DNA of 64,000 bases from contig NC_085136.1 in assembly GCF_035046485.1 (NCBI RefSeq), positions 77,641,734 through 77,705,733 of the forward strand, written 5' to 3'. Of the stretch, positions 57,798-64,000 are shown piece by piece (the first letter of the stretch is position 1; every line of letters begins with the position of its first letter). Source of the stretch: Aedes albopictus. Lineage: Eukaryota; Arthropoda; Insecta; Diptera; Culicidae. The notes under the pieces were generated by a model that worked only from the letters and a program-made list of their open reading frames with translations, did not search any database and was not told where the DNA came from. Both the position numbers and the translations under genes were made by a program.

Positions 57798-58083
57798 CTA
57801 AGGCCGGGGTGGTCTCTGCTGTACATAGCAGCCGTCTCCATTCCACTCGGTCCATGGCTGTTTGTCTCCAGTTCCGCACTCAGTGTAGGGTCCGCAGATC
57901 GTCCTCCACTTGGTCGACCCACCTAGCTCGCTGCGTTCCACGTCTTCTTGTACCGGTCGGATGACTCTCGAGAACCATTTTAGTCGGGTTGCTATCCGAC
58001 ATCCTGATGACGTGACCCGCCCACCGTAGCCTCCCGATTTTCGCGGTATGGACAATGGTTAGCTCCAGAAACCAATACAACAT
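57798..58083 (-). pseudogene. C-terminal fragment of a LINE reverse transcriptase protein
   Basis: The minus strand reads RLRWAGHVIRMSDSNPTK, then RRGTQRARWVDQVEDDL. This arginine-rich segment follows the reverse transcriptase in RTE/CR1-like and related LINEs. A frame change then leads to DKQPWTEWNGDG. Only the last about 90 residues survive. Confidence 0.75.
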
Positions 58084-58309
58084 CGAACAGAAGTAAGTAA
58101 ATTATTCGACTAGATTCCTGAATTCACGGGACATTGTGGTTGAAGTCAGGCCTTGAGTTCTATGAGCTGTTGCTGAACTGTAATCACATGTTTTGCCAGT
58201 GTAACTGTGTAACAGTGTAACTGTAATCACATGTTTTACTTATGTGTAACCTCTGTGCACTACATAAACTCATATTCTATCATGTGAAGGTCTCTTCTTT
58301 TTCTTCTTT

Positions 58310-58535
58310 ATGGCTCTACGTCCCCACTGGGACTTGGCCTGCCTCGCTTCAACTTAGTGTTCTTTGAGCACTACCACAGGGCTTTCTTTGCCTGCCATTG
58401 CATGAACTTGTATATTGTGAGGCAAGGACAATGATACACTATGCCCAGGGAGTCGAGAACATTTTCCCGACCGGAACGGGAATCGAACCCGCCGTCTCCG
58501 GATTGGCGATCCATAGCCTTAACCACTAGGCTTGC
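58310..58535 (-). mobile_element. tRNA-derived Feilai-like SINE
   Basis: Minus strand, with the head on the right: cctagtggttaaggc (A box region) and gggttcgattccc (B box), then the Feilai-like body ending in an (AAG)n-like run at 58306-58325. It is the only one of the three Feilai-like copies here that keeps a recognisable tRNA-like head. Target duplication not identified. Confidence 0.8.
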
Positions 58536-58544
58536 ATATATCTT

Positions 58545-58790
58545 TCGTCGTCATGGTCTACAAAGAAGCAGAACTCCATCGCCCTACAGAAGCTGAATAT
58601 GTGTTTTTTAGTGAAGCTGTCTGCGAAACCACATGTTTACGGAACATACTGACGGAGTCTGATCTTGAGGTGACAGAACAAATCGTAATATATGAAGAAG
58701 ACAATTAATCTTATATACGTGTACCAGAAGATTTTCGAAACCATAAACGATGGAAGCGCATTGATATAAAATACAACTTCATTCTTGAGT
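58545..58790 (+). pseudogene. Ty1/copia RNase H fragment
   Basis: The + strand reads SSWSTKKQNSIAL, PTEAEYVFFSEAVCETTCLRN after a one-base shift, then EQIVIYEDN and RVPEDFRNHKRWKRIDIKYNFI. This is the copia RNase H end (WSSKKQ, TEAEY and HIDIKY equivalents). It is in the opposite orientation to the copia piece at 57395-57740, so they are separate or rearranged remnants. Confidence 0.82.
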
Positions 58791-59205
58791 GCGTTCAAAG
58801 GAAGTATTCCACCCAGTTTATGTTTGTTCTGTTTGCAAGTGACCCCTCTTTTATCTTTCTCTTTCTCGTGTTTGCTCACGAGAGTAAGGGAGAAAAAAAA
58901 AAGGAAAAGCTGTGCACGCTAGAGATCAGATTGTTACCATGCAAATGAAACACTCTGTTATACAATTGAAGCATCTACCTACAAGATCTGTCGAGCAGTG
59001 CTGGGACTGAATCTAATTTCTAAGTCGAGACAGAGTCAGCGAGTGGGTCTATATACCAAGTCGTTATCTAATCGTATTATCATTATAACCAAACGCAACG
59101 TCATATCACAAGGGCTCTGCTCCCATTCTATTTCGCCGTCGCGACGTCGTTCATAAAAAAGATGATTAGGTACTAAACGACCTGTTCTCTATCTCTCTGT
59201 TTCAG
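58791..59205. other. Intron end before the SLC52A exon
   Basis: No repeat or gene recognised. It ends with tctctctgtttcag, a good acceptor for the exon that starts at 59206. Confidence 0.5.
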
Positions 59206-59266
59206 TCCTTCCTCACCCGCGCTGACCGAAAACTGCTGCCTGCTGCGCAAACCAAACGGTAACAAC

Positions 59267-62200
59267 ATGAAGAGCAAACTGTCCGGCGTGCGAGGCGCGC
59301 TCCAGAACCGTAGCCTCCTGGTGGACCTGCTGGCTATCCTGTTCGGTGTCGGAGCATGGATCGGAGTGAACTCGAGCTTTGTCCAGCTGCCGCTCCTGGT
59401 GGTGAACGCCCCCGAAGGATGGAATCTCCCGTCGTACCTGGTGGTGATTACCCAGCTGGGCAATCTGGGTCCGCTGTTGTACACGGGTCTGCAGAAGGTC
59501 CGAGCTTTCCGGGACTCGTACATGATCTACGCGGTGCTGATCGTGGGAACCGTGGGGGCCATCTGTATGGCGTTCCTGTACGAGGTGACGGCGCACGTGT
59601 TCGGCGCCGAGCGGTCTGTGGCGATGTTCGTGTGCGTGTTCGCGCTGGCCCTGGTCGGCTGTACCAGTTCGGTGCTCTTCATGCCCTACATGGGCCGGTT
59701 CCGGGCGATCTATCTGATCACCTATCTGATCGGAGAGGGACTCAGCGGGTTCCTGCCGAGTATCGTTGCGTTGATCCAGGGAGTCGGAGGGAACGCCGAG
59801 TGCATTCCCAACAATTCCACCGATTTGGATGCCCCGGAATTCATCAGCTACACACCCCCGCCACGTTTCGGATCGATGGAGTACTTCATCTTTGTGTTTG
59901 TGGTTTTGATCATCAGCACGGTTGCGTTCACGGTACTCGACAACCATCCACGGTGTCGGAAGGAGTACGCAGCGGTGGTGATCAATCATGGCAACGACTA
60001 CACCTACGATAACGACCATCCCACGACGCACGAGAAAGCCAACGGCGCCGTCAAGGTGGAACAAAGCAAAATTCTCTCGAATCGCAACTACGCCTATCTC
60101 ATGATTCTGCTCGGAATCCTGTGCATGTTCGGGAACGGAATCTTCCCCAGCATACAGTCGTACTCGTGCCTGCCGTACGGAAATGTGGCATACCACCTGA
60201 CGGTGACGCTCAGCACGATGGCCAATCCGGTGGCGTGCTTCCTGGCGGTGTTCCTGCCGCACACCTCAATCAGAGCCATTACGTCGATTTCGCTGCTGTC
60301 GGCACTGTTTGCGGTGTATGCGCTGCTGACGGCCTTCATGAGCCCGTCTCCGCCGCTGATGGGACGGGCCATCGGGGATGCACTGGTGGTAAGTTGATGC
60401 TATGTAAATAAGTGCGGATCTGGCTAAGCTTGAAGATATTTCTCTAGTTCCTGAAGGTGTTTCTCCAGGAATCCCTGAAGGAGTTTCTCCAGGGATTCCT
60501 CCAGGAATTCCTCTAAGAATTCATCCAGGGATTCCTCCAGAGATTCCTCAAGGAATTCCTCTACGGATTCCTTCCGGAATTCCTGCAGGAACTACTCCAG
60601 GGATTCCTTCCGAAATTCCTCTAGAGATTTCTTCCGGAATTCCTTCAGAGATTCCGTGGAGTCCTCCGGGGATTCCTTCCGGAATTCCTCCGGGGATTCC
60701 TTCCGGAATTCATATAGGAATTCTATCAGGAATTCCTTCAGTATTCCTTCAGATTCTTCTAAGTATTCCTTCAGAGATTCCTCCAGAAATTTTTTCAGAG
60801 ATTCCTTCAGGAATTCCTTCAGAGATTCCTTCAGGGATTCCTCCAGGAATTCCTTAAGAGATTTCTCCAGGAATTCCTTCAGAGATTCCTCCAGGAATTG
60901 CTTCAGAGATTTCTCCAGGAATTCCATCAGATATTCCTCCAGGAATTCCTTCAGAGAGTCCTAAGGAATTCCTTCAGAGATTCCTCCAGGAATTTCTTTA
61001 GAGATTCCTCCAGGAATTACTTCAGAGATTCCTCCAGGAATTCCTTCAGAGATTCCTCCAGGAATTCCTTCAGATTCCTCCAGGAATTCCTTCAGAGATT
61101 CCTCCAGGAATTCCTTCAGAGGTTCCTCCAGGAATTCCTTCAGAGATTCCTCCAGGAATTCCTTCAGAGGTTCCTCCAGGAATTCCTTCAGAGATTCCTC
61201 CAGGAATTCCTTCAGATTCCTTCAGGAATTCCTTCAGAGGTTCCTCCAGGAATTCTTTCAGAGATTCCTCCAGGAATTCCTTCAGAGATTCCTCCAGGAA
61301 TTCCTTCAGAGATTCCTCCAGGAATTCCTTTAGAGATTCCTCCAGGAATTCCTTCAGAGATTCCTCCAGGAATTCCTTCAGAGATTCCTCCAGGAATTCC
61401 TTCAGATTCCTCCAGGAATTCCTTCAGAGATTCCTCCAGGAATTCCTTCAGAGGTTCCTCCAGGAATTCCTTCAGAGATTCCTCCAGGAATTCCTTCAGA
61501 TTCCTTCAGGAATTCCTTCAGAGGTTCCTCCAGGAATTCTTTCAGAGATTCCTCCAGGAATTCCTTCAGAGATTCCTCCAGGAATTCCTTCAGAGATTCC
61601 TCCAGGAATTCCTTCAGAGATTCCTCCAGGAATTCCTTCAGAGATTCCTCCAGGAATTCCTTCAGAGATTCCTCCAGGAATTCCTTCAGAGATTCCTCCA
61701 GGAATTCCTTCAGAGATTCCTCCAGGAACTCCTTCAGAGATTCCTCCAGGAATTCCTTTAGAGATTCCTCCAGGAATTCCTTTAGAGATTCCTCCAGGAA
61801 TTCCTTCAGAGATTCCTCCAGGAATTCCTTCAGAGATTCCTCCAGGAATTCCTTCAGAGATTCCTCCAGGAATTCCTTCAGAGTTTCCTCCAGGAATTCC
61901 TTCAGAGATTCCTCCAGGAATTCCTTCAGAGATTCCTCCAGGAATTCCTTCAGAGATTCCTCCAGGAATTCCTTTAGAGATTCCTCCAGGAATTCCTTTA
62001 GAGATTCCTCCAGAAATTCCTTCAGAGATTCCTCCAGGAATTCCTTCAGAGATTCCTCCAAGAATTCCTCCAGGAATTTCTCCTGGGATTCCTCCTGGAA
62101 TTCCTCCAGGGATTCCTCCAGGAATTCTTCCTGGGATTCCTCCAGGGATTCCTCCAGGAATTCCTCCAGGAATTTCTCTTGGGATTCCTCCAGGGATTCC

Positions 62201-63569
62201 TTTAGGAATTCCTCCAGGGATTCCTTCAGAAATTCGTCCAGGGATTCCTTCAGGAATTCTTCCAGGGATTCATTCAGGAATTCCTCAAAGGATTCCTCCA
62301 GGAATTTCTCTTGGGATTCCTCCAGGGATTCCTTTAGGAATTCCTCCAGGGATTCCTTCAGAAATTCGTCCAGGGATTCCTTCAGGAATTCTTCCAGGGA
62401 TTCCTTCAGGAATTCCTCAAGGGATTCCTCCAGGAATTTCTCCAGAGATTCCTCCAGGGATTCCTCCAGGAATTTCTCCAGGGACTCCTCCAGGAATTTC
62501 TCCAGGGATTCCTTCGGAAATTCCTCCAGGGATTCCTTCGGAAATTACTTCAGGGATTCCTTCGGGAATTCCTCCAGGGATTCCTCCGGGAATTCCTCCA
62601 GGGATTCCTCCGGGAATTCCTCCAGGGATTCCTCCGGGAATTCCTCCAGGGATTCCTCCGGGAATTCCTCCAGGGATTCCTCCGGGAATTCTTCCAGGGA
62701 TTCCTCCGGGAATTCCTCCAGGGATTCCTCCGGGAATTCCTCCAGGGATTCCTCCGGGAATTCCTCCAGGGATTCCTCCGGGAATACGTTCAGGGATTCC
62801 TCCGGGAATTCCTCCAGGGATTCCTCCGGGAATTCCTCCAGGGATTCCTCCGGGAATTCCTCCAGGGATTCCTCCGGGAATTCCTCCAGGGATTCCTCCG
62901 GGAATTCCTCCAGGGATTCCTCCGGGAATTCCTCCAGGGATTCCTCCGGGAATTCCTCCAGGGATTCCTCCGGGAATTCCTCCAGGGATTCCTCCGGGAA
63001 TTCCTCCAGGGATTCCTCCGGGAATTCCTCCAGGGATTCCTCCGGGAATTCCTCCAGGGATTCCTCCGGGAATTCCTCCAGGGATTCCTCCGGGAATTCC
63101 TCCAGGGATTCCTCCGGGAATTCCTCCAGGGATTCCTCCGGGAATTCCTCCAGGGATTCCTCCGGGAATTCCTCCAGGGATTCCTCCGGGAATTCCTCCA
63201 GGGATTCCTCCGGCAATTCCTTCAGAGATTTCTCAAGGGAGTTTCTCCAGGGCTTTTTTCGGTAGTTTCTATAAGGATTCATTCCAGAATTCTTCCACAT
63301 ATGCTTTTGAGAATTCTTCCAGGGGACCATAACCTTAAGAATAATCTACATCTTCTACTTTCCCTCAATTCCAGATCGCCACCTGGACCATCCTGATTGG
63401 ACTGGTCAGCTACGTACGCCTCTCGATCACCACCGTCTTTCGGTACCAGGGCGGCAAATCGCTAGTGTGGGTGGGTGCCGTCACCCAAATCGGATCCCTG
63501 CTCGGTTCGATCCTCTCGTTCTCGCTGGTTAATTTTACCGACCTGTTCCAGCAGTACTATCCATGTTGA
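59267..63569 (+). CDS. Riboflavin transporter, SLC52A family
   Basis: Two exons: 59267-60388 (the exon begins at 59206) and 63375-63569, joined at phase 0 by a GT-AG intron of 2986 bp, 438 aa from this methionine. The protein carries riboflavin across the plasma membrane. Family marks: [21 protein letters not shown] in TM1, [19 protein letters not shown], the conserved QLGNLGPL, then about ten to eleven hydrophobic segments and a hydrophilic loop near residues 225-275. An N-glycosylation site is at NNST. Exon 2 gives the last membrane segments ([25 protein letters not shown]) and ends DLFQQYYPC. Length fits SLC52A proteins (about 440-470). GC-rich third positions contrast with the surroundings. 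Another methionine at 46617 may extend the protein by 115 residues. The intron is filled by satellite. Confidence 0.95.
60430..63330. repeat. 12/24-bp satellite filling the SLC52A intron
   Basis: About 2.9 kb of head-to-tail units. The basic 12-mer is of the type gattcctccagg, and pairs make 24-mers. The left domain (60780-62060) uses ttcagagattcctccaggaa. The middle (62060-62540) is a mixture, with a 130-bp duplicated block near 62170-62420. The right domain (62545-63225) is nearly pure gggattcctccgggaattcc. Edges decay on both sides. Because 24 is a multiple of three and units lack stops, frames of 100-290 codons stay open on both strands (for example FLQRFLQE on +, EESLEEFP on -) but are not genes. 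The block has a C/T-rich strand in the sense direction. Confidence 0.95.
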
Positions 63570-64000
63570 TGTTGTATGGTGGTTTCCGTTGATCTGATGT
63601 ATGGTAGGAGCGCCGTTTTTAGAGGTTAAGTGTTGCAATGGACTTGATTAGTTAAGTATTACATTTTCTATAGTGTTTGACCTATTTCTGTAGGGGTTGT
63701 TTTAGGCCGTTTTTTCGGTCATGCCGGAAACATGTTAGTAATTGTTAGTAACAGACTGCGTAACCTACTATTTTGAGTGCTGTGGATGGGTGTAGCCGTT
63801 GCCGAATGTGTGTTTACTTCATCTGAAGGTGAATGTCTTCGAATGTCTGGATTGTGGTGTGTGCGTGCAGCTCATATATTTATGATCAAGTTCAAACGGT
63901 ACTCATTACTAAATTCCTGAAAGGAATTTCGTGGTTGATGCAACTTTTTCGATTGCTAAACGTGATGGTGTTTCGAAATTTTTAATGCAAAGAACTATAT
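63570..64000 (+). other. 3' UTR of SLC52A, poly(A) signal not reached
   Basis: Follows the transporter stop codon. No AATAAA is visible before the window ends, so the transcript probably continues beyond it or uses a variant signal. No repeat recognised. Confidence 0.5.

Noticed and set aside
59213..60262. A 349-codon minus-strand frame and a 218-codon plus frame over the transporter exon
   Set aside because: They are shadows of GC-rich SLC52A codons. Neither has a recognisable domain, whereas the SLC52A frame has family motifs and splice continuity.
60780..63225. CRISPR-like regular array
   Set aside because: Units are contiguous with no unique spacers, and the setting is a eukaryotic intron.
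60592..63330. Long open frames on both strands (up to 287 codons) encoding [16 protein letters not shown] or EESLEEFP repeats
   Set aside because: They follow exactly from a stop-free 12/24-bp satellite inside an intron with good splice sites. Similar frames are open in opposite directions over the same bases.
1..64000. Endogenous viral elements (flavivirus-like or rhabdovirus-like), common in Aedes genomes
   Set aside because: No polymerase, nucleoprotein or glycoprotein motifs of such viruses were recognised. All reverse transcriptase signals fit LINEs or copia.

Overview
The window reads as a stretch of an Aedes-type mosquito genome (Aedes aegypti or a close relative; inferred, not proven). 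The support is two split arthropod genes with GT-AG introns, tRNA-derived SINEs whose bodies resemble Aedes Feilai-type SINEs, I-clade LINEs, Ty1/copia relics, very many foldback MITEs, and long stretches of degenerate GGAATTCCTCC-type repeat. There is one 500-base assembly gap (5699-6198). There is no sign of a bacterial operon, a CRISPR array or a viral insertion that I can recognise.

Only two host genes are supported. The first is a complete, compact survivin/deterin gene (BIR domain, three coding exons, 10786-11380, + strand, 142 aa). The second is a riboflavin transporter of the SLC52A family (+ strand). Its two clear coding exons are 59206-60388 and 63375-63569, separated by a 3-kb intron made almost entirely of a 12/24-bp satellite. 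An upstream exon at 46180-46900 carries an ATG with good codon structure. It ends in a phase-2 donor that joins in frame to the open 5' part of the 59206 exon, so the protein may have an alternative or extended N-terminus (553 aa instead of 438). Two noncoding-looking segments ending in GTAAGT donors (24776 and 26019) may be alternative 5' exons of the same gene. If so, the gene spans about 39 kb and almost everything from 26 to 59 kb is transposon-filled intron.

The rest is layered transposons. 0-10 kb: degenerate satellite, SINEs and a palindromic MITE. 12-15.5 kb: several MITEs with clear target duplications. 16-21.7 kb: a dead I-clade LINE split by two DNA elements. 22-24 kb: copia and LINE-tail fragments. 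29.6-35.4 kb: a full-length I-clade element on the minus strand with a perfect 13-bp target duplication, overlapping UAAUG ORFs and, as far as I can see, one frameshift in ORF2. 38.7-44.5 kb: a second I-clade relic carrying at least four later insertions. 47-58 kb: hAT-like elements, two roughly 2-kb foldback elements (one holding a perfect tRNA cloverleaf at its centre), small G-rich foldbacks, and copia/LINE scraps. The target duplications give a readable order of insertion.
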